From positions 1-64,000 of the forward strand of contig NBAY01000115.1 in the NCBI GenBank assembly GCA_002794775.1: a stretch of DNA of 64,000 bases, in the 5' to 3' direction. A model generated the notes under the pieces. It had not been told where the DNA came from and ran no database searches. It saw only the letters and a program-made list of their open reading frames with translations. Positions 37,009-47,118 of the stretch are shown here, piece after piece. Positions within the stretch are counted from its first letter, which is position 1; each line of letters opens with the position of its first letter. The DNA is from Porodaedalea pini. Taxonomy: Eukaryota; Basidiomycota; Agaricomycetes; Hymenochaetales; Hymenochaetaceae. The position numbers were made by a program, and so were the translations under genes.

Positions 37009-39118
37009 GCGCTTCACCCACTCTGTCCAACACCTCATCACACGACGTCCTCACCACCCCCCGATTCAGCCACTTGTCTTTGATGAACACGATGCTGTCG
37101 TTGTCATCCTTGCCCTCATCGTAGCCCACCTTGCACGACAGTAAGTCCGCCTTGCCCATCGTCTTACCCGACTTGTGTTCGAGGTGGAAGTTGAATTCCT
37201 CGAGTTCTGTCCGCCAGCGAGCTTGTCGGTAGCTTAGCTTTTGCACCGACCTGAAGTAGGTAAGGTTAGCGTGATCGGACCAGATTTCGATGGGATGATG
37301 GGTGCCGAGGAGGTATTGCCTCCACTCCTTGAGTGCTGAAATGATCGTGAGCATCTCTTTGTCGTAGATCTCGTAGTTTCATTCTGCCGGTAGGAGCGCT
37401 TCCGACCTGTAGGCGACCACCCTCCACTTGCCTTCCTGCTTTTGCAACAGCACCCCTCCCAGAGTGAAGTTCGATGAGTCCACTTCGACACGGAAAGGGC
37501 CCTCATTGTTTGCGATGGCCAGGACTGGAGGTGAGCAGAGACGTTGTCTCAACTCCTCGAACGCCTCCTGCTGTTCGGTCTCCCATACCCAGTCCTTCTT
37601 GCCCATCAGCGACATCAGCGGATGGACTACCTTGCTGTAATCCTTGATGAACCGTCGCAACCAGTTGCCCATACCGAGGAATTGCTGTAGCTGTTTGACG
37701 TTTCATGGGACGGGCCAGTCTGTGATTGCCTTTGTCTTTGCTGGGTCCGCTTTGATCTTGCCATTGCCGACGATGTGGCCGAGGTACTTCACCTCCTTGG
37801 CGTCGAACTCACACTTTTCCGGTTTCAGGTACAAGCCATTCTCTCGCAGGATCTGAAGGACGCGCCTCGACGTCTTGATATGTTCCTCGAGAGTTTGCGA
37901 GAGGATCAGTATGTCATCGAGGTAGACGATGATCAGGTTGTCATATATCAATCCCTTGAAGATGTGATTGACAAAAGCTTGGAACGTCGCCGGTGCATTG
38001 CAGAGACCAAAAAACATTACCGTCGGTTCAAAGAGGCCCATATTCGTGCAAAATGCTGCCTTCCATTCATCGCCTTTGCGGATCCGGACGTTGTAGTATC
38101 CCCAGCGAAGGTCAAGCTTCGTGATGTATTTTGCTTTCTTGACCTTGTCGACTAGTTCATCGATGAGAGGGAGGGGATACTTATTCTTGATTGTACCGTC
38201 ATTGAGCTTACGGTAGTCCTGGATTGGGCATAGTGATTTGTCGGCCTTCTTGATGAAGAAGAAGGGCGACGCCATAGGCGATATAGACCTTCGGATGCGA
38301 CCAGACTTCAAGTTCTCGTCTAGGAAGTCCTTGAGCGACTGCTGTTCCGTTGGCATGAGCGGGTAGATTTTACAGTCACTAGGCTTGAAGTCGGGTTTCA
38401 GATTGATGATGTGGTCCCATGGTCGGTGTTCAGGCAACTTCTCAAACCCCTTTTCTGAGAATACGTCGGCATAGTCGTTGAGGTATGCGGGCCAGGATGC
38501 TTTGTCCATTCGCACCTCTCTCACCCTCCTAGTCTCCTTCACGTCCTCCTTCTCGATCGTGCACCCCTCCAGGCAATGGGTGAATTCAATCAAACCCGCC
38601 TTCCAGTCGACCTCTGGGTTGTGATGTCGAAGCCAATCGTAACCCAGGAAGATGTTGGATGACACCAGCAATGTCACCGCAAGGACAATCTTCTCCCTGT
38701 GGTTCCCAATCATAAGTTCGACGTTGACGTATTCTTCGATCAGGCCGGCTTCATTGTGCGGGCCGTCAGCGTTGAGCACTGCAAGGGGCCGAATGTATCG
38801 TTTGGTCTCCAACCCGTATCACTCGACAAACCTTACATCGATGCATGATCCTGTGCATCCCGAATCCACGAGGGCATGCACATCCACCTCTCTCACCTCA
38901 CCCACTATGCTGTGTCCAATGTTCAGGAGGAGGTCCAGCTGGCGTCCGCCAGTTCCCCTCATGAACAACTGTTCATACTCCTCATCCTTATTCACACCGG
39001 TGGGGACTTTGTAATTGGGAAAACCATCGACGTCATTTGCATCTACGTATTGTACAGACGGTTGGTTATATTTTAGCGAACCCGGATTTGAAGCCCCTTG
39101 TTCTTCTCGGTCAGTCGC
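37009..39118 (-). pseudogene. Outer chromovirus pol, 5' part (protease, RT, RNase H)
   Basis: Protease, RT and RNase H of the outer element up to the inner insertion. Stops include TGA before YGLETKRY (inner: ERYGLE), TGA after NWPVP-type sequence at 37703 (inner: VPRNLKELQQF), and TGA at 37379 at the very codon where the inner copy also has TGA (PAE/NYEIYDKE). RT keeps YLDDILI and SPFFFIKKADKSL. Several changes are CGA to TGA, so this is decay, not recoding, apart from the shared site. Confidence 0.88.
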
Positions 39119-39126
39119 CCCGATGG

Positions 39127-40209
39127 CTATGCCTGACCACTCGCAAAACCCTGCGAGTCAACGACCTCTTCGTCATTGTCTTCTTCCTCCACATAGTCCT
39201 CCACAGTCGACCTTCAAGTGTCTACGACTTCCTCGAATGCCAATTCCTTCATCGCCCCTAGTTCGTCAGCGAGGAGGCGACGTTCGCTGGGTGCCATCAT
39301 CTGCAGCATTCGCTGCACAATCGTCTTTCCCTGTGGGCACACGTCCTTAAAGTGACTGAGCTGACCACATATCCAGCACGCGCGTCGGCGGTGCGCCTCA
39401 TTCATGGAGATGTCCATTGGCTGGCCAGCTCCTCCGAATGTGATGCCTGTTGTGTCGTGTTTGTCAATGTGGGGGACGGCCACCTGGCGACGAGCTGGGG
39501 GTCCGTGCTGCTGCTGCGGGCGTGGGGGGGGTGGGAAGGTGCGTCCTCATTGGATGGTGTGAATCTGTTGTTTGCCCTGATCGATTTTGATCGCTTTCTT
39601 CTTCCAGTCCTCATACGTTGTTGGGACTGGCGTCGACCGTAGTACCCCTCTCACCACTTCGATGTTCATGGCCTGCTTCAGTCGATTGCAGATGATGCTG
39701 TCGTCTGTCAAACCCGCTCTTGTGATGACAACATCAAGGTCCTGGAAGAACTCGTCGGCAGTGAGGTCCTTTTGAACCTTGGTCCGGAATTTCGCCAGCA
39801 CCTTTTCCTTCCGGTTTGGGTCATCGAACGAGGCGTCCAGGCGCTCTTGGAATCTAGTCCAGCTGTCAGTGAAGGTTACGATACCAGCCGTCGTTGATTC
39901 CTCTACATAGTTCTGTGCCCAAGTTGCCACATTACCACCTTTCAAGTAGGAGAGAGCCACGTAGATCTTGCTTTCTGATGTGGGGTACCTGTTCGGATTG
40001 GCTGAGACGAAGAGGAGGACCTCACACTTGAAGTCTAGGTAGTCGTCGCCGCCAGTGAATTCACGTGGCCGGGTGACGTCGATGTTGGGGGTCGGGGGGT
40101 TTGCTGCCACAACCGGTGCCGGGGCATTGTTTGCCTGATGGGTGAAGGCATTCACGATGATGGCTGCGATCTGCACCATCTGATGTTGGTTGAAACCTTC
40201 TACTGACAT
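39127..40209 (-). pseudogene. Outer chromovirus Gag, two internal stops
   Basis: ATG at 40209 gives 220 residues of capsid (RPREFTGGDDYLDFKCEVLL, TWAQNYVEESTTAGIVTFTD). TGA at 39547-39549 stands where the inner copy has CGA (TIQ-stop-GRTF against AIQRGRTF). The frame continues through the zinc knuckle CWICGQLSHFKDVC and hits TGA again at 39214-39216 (VVDT-stop; inner VVDTRRSTVE). Confidence 0.9.
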
Positions 40210-40907
40210 CGTGGGTTCGGGTGTGGGTGTCGAAGGTTCCGGGGGAGTCGGTGGCGAGGGGTCTCTGTTAGTCTCGTGGTAAGGACCTGGGGTCGGTGGT
40301 AGGTTGACCGTGGACGTCGATGGTGCAGGCGACGATGGAGCGGCTGGGGGCCACCTGGCTCTCCTTCCTTGTTCATCTGACGAATACCAGCCGCGTCGGA
40401 TTTCACTCCACCAGATGTCATGAGTGACGCCGCTATTGTTGGTTGCGACGTAGCCTGGTCGGTCTGGATCCCAACAGGCTGATGCAGGTAGAGCCCGTTG
40501 CTGTTCATCGGTGAGATCTATCTTGACATTGGCGGAGGGACAGGGATCAGTTGTGCGTTCGATCCGGGGTTACGCCAGCGTTGAACGGGTTCGTCAGCGA
40601 AGTTGATGACGAGGCGGTAGGATCTGAGCGAGATTACAAACGAGATTGTCATTGAGGCTTGTACTCGCCTGGTTACCCACGTCCACGTCAGGTGTGTGCT
40701 CCACCAGAGGCTAATTCTGAGAGCCAGGGTCGGGAAGAGTCAGTTGTAAAGTTTACATAATACACAAACGTCCGAAAACGTCCGGGCAGGGTTGAGGGTT
40801 GTCATTTAGGGGGTTTACACGTCAAGTCCTTCGAGGGGAACGCTCCTCTAGACTGAGTGAAGGCGAGTCGCCAGCGACGACGTACGCTGGGGATGAGCCT
40901 GGATGTG

Positions 40908-40918
40908 GTTCTGCTTTT
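40908..40918 (-). promoter_or_regulatory. Self-priming primer-binding site, outer chromovirus
   Basis: Same AAAAGCAGAAC on the minus strand, one base inside the 5' LTR, with an 11-nt complement in the LTR at 41116-41126. Confidence 0.78.
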
Positions 40919-40919
40919 A

Positions 40920-41362
40920 TGTTAGGTGGGAGTCTGGGAGATGGCTCGGACTGGGCAGGCCTCGGCTGACTGTCGTCTAAGACGTGCTATGCTCAAGTGT
41001 GGACTCAGGACATGCTTTACTCAGGCTAGGTCGTCGTGGAGGTAAGAGGATTAATACAAGTCTAAACTAATACAAGGGGGACGAGTCTCACCTAGGTCGT
41101 CGTGGAGGTAAGAGGAAAAGCAGAACAAGGAGTTCATGCAATTCCTGAGGCCTCTTATAGTGATGACCGTGAGACTATATTACCTAACATTACATAACAA
41201 GCGGGAATGGAACGAATGAAGGTCGTGTGAAAGGAGTGTGTGAAGTGATTGGAAAGATGATTAAAGATAATAAGAAAGGGCAGTTAAAAGAAAAGAAATG
41301 ATGAAAGGAAAATAAATGATAAAAGGAAAATAAAAGATAGGGTGAAAGTTCAAGTCCTAACA
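40920..41362 (-). repeat. 5' LTR of outer chromovirus
   Basis: 443 bp. 14 differences from the 3' LTR, all transitions at CpG/TpG/CpA. Confidence 0.93.
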
Positions 41363-41583
41363 CCTTGGGCCATAACTTGATGAATTCTTAGTCTTTTAAC
41401 AGTATTTTTTTTCTGGCATAACTTTTAGTCAATTAGAACCTAACTATGTGTTATTCAGAGCCCAGGAAATTGTTGAAGCTGTGTTACAGGCAGGGTGGTG
41501 CAAGGAGTGGGGGTGGTGCAAGGACCGGTCTGGGACTGTATAGCAAATGTGGCATTTGAGCACCTCAGAAACTTGTAAAATCC

Positions 41584-42164
41584 ATATCTCACTCAATTCT
41601 TCACAGAATCAGTTCAAAAAAGTTGCTAAATTTATGTTTCGATGGCTTCTAGATTTATGTGAGCTAAGTGGATAGAAGGTGGAATATTAAGGCCGCAGTA
41701 GTGAGAATAGGTGTTTTTCTAGTAAAACTCCTTCCCTGAATTTCCCTGAGCTCAATTTTGAAGCTAATGACATGAAACTTGTTGGAGAATGGTCTTTATA
41801 TTATATTGTTGATTTTATGAGGGCTGAATTAGAGTGAATGTCTCTTGATCTGCTTGACTGTTGTGCTGAAACTCAAATTTGCTTGACTCAGACAGTCTTC
41901 AAAAAATTCCCTGCATTGTTATAAGCCATCTTAAATTCAATATAAATTATATAGACCATTCTACAACAATTTTCATGTCATTAGCTTCACAATTGAGCTC
42001 AGGGAAATTCAGGGAAGGAGTTTTACTAGAAAACACATATTCTCACTACTGCAGCCTCAATATTCCATATTCTGTCCTCTAAGCTCACATAAATTTTAGA
42101 AACCATTCTAACATAAATTTAGCAACTTTTTTGAAGAGTTTTTGTGAAGAATTGAGTGAGATAT
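41584..42164. repeat. Imperfect inverted-repeat (foldback) segment
   Basis: The left arm from 41584 (ATATCTCACTCAATTCTTCAC) matches inverted sequence ending at 42164. Further matched parts are AGTTGCTAAATTTATG with CATAAATTTAGCAACT, and CTAGTAAAACTCCTTCCCTG with its complement near 42017-42036. The arms are about 250 bp, with a more diverged centre around 41830-41900. It lies inside the CATCAGG element and may be another decayed MITE. The ends are not clear enough to call a target duplication. Confidence 0.65.
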
Positions 42165-42374
42165 GATATATTTTGTATTTGGAGGCACTGCAGGTGACAA
42201 AAACTGCTAAGTCCAATCCTGGATGTGTCATCCACAGAAGAGGTGTGGGAACTTGATCACGTGTATGTTGGTTTTGGCACGACATGCCACACAGTCTTCA
42301 CATCTGCTACCACCTCACTATGTCTGGCACTGACATCTTACAGAATGTCTGAAAAAAACCCTTGATTGCACCCA

Positions 42375-44093
42375 CCGCAACCATCACACATGAAGTGGTA
42401 GCCTTGCCAGCTGCCTGGTGGGACACACTCACTGCCACAGGCAACATGCTGTCCGAGTTCCAACTTTCAACTTATTAGAATGCTCATCTTCAAGCTGAGG
42501 ACTGTAAAGTCTGCCACAACAGTTCCTGTTGTCCACATGCATTGTTAAAGTTTGTCCAGTTTCACCATTAGCACTTGATGCAAACATGTTTCTAATTGAC
42601 ATGGTTCTTGATGCATTGCTCACATCATTGGCTTCCCTCTTCGCCATACATGTGCTTGCCTCCAATTTTACTGTCTTCCTCCCTGGAACCACCATTACTT
42701 CATACTTGCGTGCTCTCAAAAACAGGGAGACCAAGCTTCACGAGTTAGATTTTGTGGAACTCAAGGCTGAGGCTTATTTTCAAAAAGGAGCTATGACGGA
42801 GAAAGGGCATGCATCTTCGCATGTCTTTTGCATAATATAACTTCTAATATGCTTTGCATGGAACAGCTACTCCCTCAGAGACAGCGCCTCCTTCACTGAG
42901 CAAGCCTCCAGCACAACATTTGATCTCATTGGTGATGACAGTGTTGCAGGTTGATGACATTGTAATGCACAACTCAAATGGGACTGGAAGAAAAATGAGT
43001 TCATGAAAGGTGATGGTGAGGATGTGGACAACATGAAAATTGTAAAGACGGAAGGTGGAATGCACCTTCCCATGACATACCGCAGCAGACATTACGATGA
43101 GTGGAAGGTGAAGATGCTGCAGTGCACACATCTGCAATTGCCACCCAGGAAGACACAACAAAAGAGGAAGGGATAACGGATGGCGTGGTGAAGATTGCTA
43201 TTGGCATGAAGAAAGAGGTCGGCTTTCCAGCATGGTATACGAACGTGCGTTGGTTGTTCTGTAATCCCTCACTTTGTGCTGAAAAATATTATAGGTGCTG
43301 ATCAAGGTCAATATGACATACATCTTCAGAGGGAGCTCTGAGCTTGAGGAGCCCATAGCAATCCATCCGACTACAGAAATGGCCATGTATCCCTACTACA
43401 CCAAATGTATCAAGAGCTATTGTGATCTATCCCTCAAGCCCAACCAGTGGATCAGTGTCATGTGCTGCAAGTTCAAGAGCCCCCAGCCGTTCCTCCATAC
43501 GTGCAAATTCCTATGGCAGGAAGGCCACACTGCATATCTCACGAAGGAGGCCAACACTAAAGTATGGGAAATTCTCAATCTGCATCTTCATGTGTACGAG
43601 GAGCTGCTTACTGTACCCATCATCCCAGGTGTCAAGTCCAAGAAGGAGAAGTTTGCCGGTGGTCTGTATATGATGATCATGGAGGGCTTCATTCCGATGA
43701 CTGGCTGTGGCATCTGAGCTGCGATGTCGCACTGCCTTGACCAAGACTTCTCATGACCAGAGATGTTCAACATTGTGGTCAAAGACCCGGATGATGACTG
43801 CAGGGTACGGGTCCAAATGGTGCAAACCATTTGTGTGGCAGAACTTGGGGGGCCCAAGCACACACACAATCGGAGTCACAGTTATGATTTACGGCAACAA
43901 CCAGGGTCTTGTTGTCCCACCACACGTTGTGAGCATCAAGCAATTGTTGTCCCCTGCAGTATCACTGTACGTACTAACAAGCAGGAGTTATATGACTGCT
44001 GTGCTCAGGAAAGCCAGTATCCGTGCGAAGGCGGATGTACTGGACGCCTACACTCCTGGCTACAAGTTCAATGACTGGGAACAGAAGGTATGA
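42375..44093 (+). pseudogene. Captured prolyl-tRNA synthetase copy, decayed
   Basis: Fragments in order along the plus strand match fungal cytosolic ProRS. The N-terminal YbaK-like domain shows ATGNMLSEFQLST, FKLRTVKSATTVPVV, SLFAIHVLASNFTVFL and YLRALKNRETKLHELDF. A linker is followed by VVKIAIGMKKEVGFPAWYTN at the start of the catalytic core; then, after a 50-60-nt intron-like gap ending TTATAG, LIKVN. A deletion joins this to SSELEEPIAIHPTTEMAMYP (motif 2 region), FLWQEGHTAYLTKEA, VPIIPGVKSKKEKFAGGLY and EGFIPMTGCGI. Shifted frames then give MFNIVVKDP, VPCSITVRTNKQE and YTPGYKFNDWEQK. There are many frameshifts and stops, and the C-terminus is missing. The retained intron argues for capture of genomic DNA, not a retrocopy. 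Confidence 0.85.
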
Positions 44094-44339
44094 AAATACA
44101 TTATTCCTTATTCCTCAGTTTTGCTGTGGTCTTACAAATGGCTTTTTGTCTGGTGTGTGCCACTTTGCCTCGAACTCGGTCCGATCAACATCCAGAAGAA
44201 GCAAACACTTTCTGTGTGACGTGATATGGGCATGAAGGCACCAATAGCACTCGCAGAACTGGAGACTGCCATATCTATGATCAGCATTGTAGCTATTATT
44301 CATGGTGATCTTCCTAATGTGCTCCATGACCTGTTTATT

Positions 44340-44640
44340 AAGTAGATCAAGTAACTACGGACACATATGGAATGAGTATGGAATAGCATAATTTATATTG
44401 ATAAAAATTTGGAATATGCAAATAAATGATGAAGAAAAATCAGAACACACAAATAAACAATGAAGAAAAATTGGAATGCACGAATAAATGACATAGAATA
44501 CTAGAAAAAGTCTAGAATACAGGTGAAAAATGATGGAATACCACAGAATATGGAATACCCTTATAGAATCTGCCTAGTATGGAATCAGCCGGAATCACCA
44601 GCTGATTCTGGCAATTCTGCTATTTTCCGCTGGGGAGGTT
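44340..44640. repeat. Right subterminal GGAAT/GAATA repeats
   Basis: Dense TGGAAT, AGAATA and AAATAAATGA-type motifs (units near 44401, 44439 and 44474 share AAATAAA-GATGAAGAAAAAT) up to the right inverted repeat of the CATCAGG element. Confidence 0.6.
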
Positions 44641-44810
44641 TTTCCTGATGCTGGTTTGTGCCACCCAGATCACCTTCGTAGTCACATATCTCGCATGGCC
44701 TTCAAAGGCATACTGATATGTCATTTTCCATACTGGTTACTGAGATTTGATTTGATACAATTGATACACCAGGATGCCATTTCATCTGGCTTTAAGCAAG
44801 CTACATGTTA

Positions 44811-45659
44811 CAGCCTTTTTCATAAGTCCTGCGACACGTGCTTGTCACGTGAAGTGAGCCGCGTCAGAGCCAAAGTGTCAAAAAATTAGAATGAATGCCT
44901 ATTTTCTCTGTGAATTCTGCACAGTACCTGCTCATTAAGTACTCAAAAAAAAGGCACAGTTCTCAGGAGAAGAAATATGTGAAATAGGGAGCAATAAATT
45001 GACTGTGTAGGTGGGTGGAGATCAAACAAGTGCAGCTGGTCTGTTCTCTCACCCATTTCCACTGAGATTCAAAAATTATGGCTCCCCTACATCTACCTAT
45101 AAAATTCTTTCCTGTGTCTTTAAATTAAGTATATGACTATATCAACATCTCCTGAAAGTTTGAAGCCAATCCATTCAGTATTCATGGTGCACCAGCAAGA
45201 TTTGTGTTCCACTTCAAGCTCTTTCCACCCTCCTTTTCTCACAACAGGTCTTGCAGAGTAGAACACAAATCTTGCTGCTGGACCATGAATACTGAATGGA
45301 TTGGCTTCAAACTTTCAGGAGATGTTGATATAGTCATATACTTAATTTAAAGACACAGGAAAGAATTTTATAGGTAGATGTAGGGGAGCCATAATTTTTG
45401 AATCTCAGTGGAAATGGGTGAGAGAACAGACCAGCTGCACTTGTTTGATCTCCACCCACCTACACAGTCAATTTATTGCTCCCTATTTTACATATTTCTT
45501 CTCCTGAGAACCGTGCCTTTTTTTTGAGTACTTAATGAGCAGGTACTGTGCAGAATTCACAGAGAAAATAGGCATTCATTCTAATTTTTCGACACTTTGG
45601 CTCTGACGTGGCTCATTTCACGTGACATGCACGTGTCGCAGGACTTATGAAAAAGGCTG
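44811..45659. mobile_element. Foldback MITE, copy 2 (849 bp, TA target)
   Basis: Same family as 27207-28056 and nearly identical to it, with TA at 44809-44810 and 45660-45661. Arms of about 400 bp with the same loop. It interrupts the exon MPFHLALSKLHV-NTL of DUF6534 copy 1. In copy 2 the site reads CTGCACGTAAATAC without insertion. Confidence 0.9.
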
Positions 45660-46219
45660 TAATACCCTTTGTAAGTCATTGTTCGGTCACTTGACATCAA
45701 ATTAGTTTATCTGACGGAATGACTATTGGCCATGTCAGTGATATGATACAACGATGCAATCAAGTAGACTATGCCCATACTCATACTCATACTTCTTTCC
45801 TCTTCTTTTTAGGCTCAATTCGCGGCCTATTTTACGCTCCCAGTTGGAGGGGCGTATCAATTACATTGAAAAAAGCAGTTCGAGCACGCCGGGCCATTAT
45901 CTATCTCCCATGAGACTGCGCAATGCTACGGATTCTGAAAAGAGTGACAGCACTTATAAGTCTGTCAACAAGGTGCGTTGACTTCTTCGTAGCATCTCTT
46001 TGACCGGTGAAGGTATAATAACCTGTCTGTAAAACCGTCCATTTTAGAACCCTCCTCTTACGCCTCATTGTCTCATGCAAAATGAGATGCAAACGAGTCG
46101 GTCATTTACAACTTGCAATGAAGTCCACGAGCCCAGTGGTATCGAGCTCATAGATGTCGTAAAGGGTTCCTCCATCGCCTACTCATCCACTCGAGGAAGG
46201 CTATGACCTCTCGGGTTAG

Positions 46220-47118
46220 GTTCTGCACGCTGTAAGGCGTGTTCTCAGGCTGCAGCCTCTTTTTCTCATCGTCCATGGATCCGCTCACCTTCGCTCCATC
46301 GGAGAATGTGTGCTTGTATATGTATTTGCACCTGTGAATAACCGGTTATATCTTTGTCTGAGTCCCTCTTCATGGGAGAGATGTAAAGCTGAAGTAGAAT
46401 AGACTGAATATATTTTATCATCGTCAACACGATTGCTTTTGTATCTCGCGTCCTTCAAGTTTCATCGCCTTGAATTCGATGGCTTCGTTACTGGACGTAC
46501 GTAACAGAACTCACGAATCGCCACCATGTCAACGCACACAACAGAGTTCTTTGGCACGAACAGCTCCTGACCACCCTCCTTGTCCACAGTATTCGCAACA
46601 GACAGGTCGTATCCTTCGTCGTTCGCCTAATCAATACAGACCCGGCTGCTACAGCGACCCCGGGATAGCTCCGTCTCATAGCGACAAGTTTCAAGAAACG
46701 TACGGCCGAGACAAGGGCCTCGTAGAATGCTGAAGCGACCTTGTAGAGAGCGGAGTAGTCTTCAAACGTCTTATGTCAAGAAAAGTGAGCGAGAAATCTG
46801 GTTGGTTCTAAAAAATCGTTACGCGTTCCGTGTAGCGTGTACGGCAAATTCACAAACCTCTTGTCCAGATCAGCGCGTACTACTATATATACTCTCTGTC
46901 ATAGGTAATTGCCATATGATATGGCTCATATGCGCACAATACGCAACGATGGAACCGTACCATCTATGATGAGCCTTCCATCATGATATGGTCGCACTCT
47001 TTCTCTGGTAGTCACCATACTGTCGAGCTCTTAACGCACCTGCCATTATCAACGGAAATTGTTCAATGCCTTAAAAACTCTTCAAGTTCATGAATGCTTC
47101 TGAAAGACTCCTTCGACG
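46220..47118. other. Intergenic between the two DUF6534 copies
   Basis: Short frames only. The right part matches the upstream region of copy 1 and should be the copy 2 promoter. Confidence 0.5.

Larger units (their letters stand above)
28835..41362 (-). mobile_element. Outer Ty3/Gypsy chromovirus (interrupted)
   Basis: Flanked by the 5-bp duplication CCTTG (28830-28834 and 41363-41367). Both LTRs are 443 bp and differ at 14 sites, all transitions in CpG-derived dinucleotides, with no indel. Transcription is on the minus strand, so the 5' LTR is at 40920-41362. Without the inner element it is about 6.3 kb. Gag and pol carry several TGA stops, so it is dead. The inner element sits in pol, between RNase H and integrase. 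Confidence 0.93.
28359..41538. mobile_element. TA-target MITE with CAGTCCC termini, split by the outer chromovirus
   Basis: The left terminus at 28359 (CAGTCCCGGACCGGTCC...) and the right terminus ending at 41538 are 25-bp inverted repeats with one mismatch. TA is duplicated at 28357-28358 and 41539-41540. Removing the chromovirus and its CCTTG duplicate leaves about 647 bp with no coding potential. The motif CAGTCCTTGCACCA recurs near 28554, and a partial inverted copy lies near 41494. It is inserted in the CATCAGG element. Confidence 0.82.
28096..44650. mobile_element. DNA element with CATCAGG termini carrying a ProRS fragment (hosts the nested block)
   Basis: Left end CATCAGGAAAAACCTC and right end GAGGTTTTTCCTGATG are perfect 16-bp inverted repeats, with weaker similarity over a further 9-10 bp. 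The flanks suggest a 2-bp CT target duplication (28094-28095, 44651-44652), and removing the element restores spacing with DUF6534 copy 2. Without the nested MITE and retroelements it is about 3.4 kb. Both ends are rich in GGAAT/GAATA-type subterminal motifs. Its interior holds an inverted-repeat segment (41584-42164) and a decayed prolyl-tRNA synthetase copy. No transposase is seen, so it is non-autonomous. A CACTA/Plavaka-like relationship would fit a 2-bp target duplication, subterminal repeats and gene capture, but this is inference. Confidence 0.75.
25814..46219 (+). pseudogene. DUF6534 membrane protein gene, copy 1, disrupted by three insertions
   Basis: Exon remnants match copy 2 one by one: MSTCNLPNLDLSSTFG (25814), LGVSLVQGYLYYANNSDAWF, SALDVAGTLLVTEAMHYYL, IRSFGNPFALLEMTK, TFIGEFIISVVIILL, SQLFYASRIYM, ELFAIGRLISNLVHP and IGIFDFSAALCDAVATFLMC, reaching about 27204. 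The next exon (copy 2: TRALLNRLFFFSVNRGF) is hit at 27205 by a foldback MITE and again at 28096 by a 16.6-kb nested block. The exon MPFHLALSKLHV is hit at 44809 by a second foldback MITE. The last exons (LNSRPILRSQLEGRINYIE and the acidic tail) follow at 45812-46219, where an extra T (GGTTCCTCC against GGTCCTCC) also shifts the frame. The first intron has a GC donor. The gene cannot give a normal protein. Confidence 0.85.

Noticed and set aside
37703..38812. Apparent separate ORF in the outer pol
   Set aside because: It starts at a TTG inside the protease region after a TGA. It is a fragment of the broken pol, not its own gene.
42429..42734. Minus-strand 101-codon frame over the ProRS copy
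   Set aside because: It is the shadow of the plus-strand YbaK-like ProRS domain, which shows clear family similarity.
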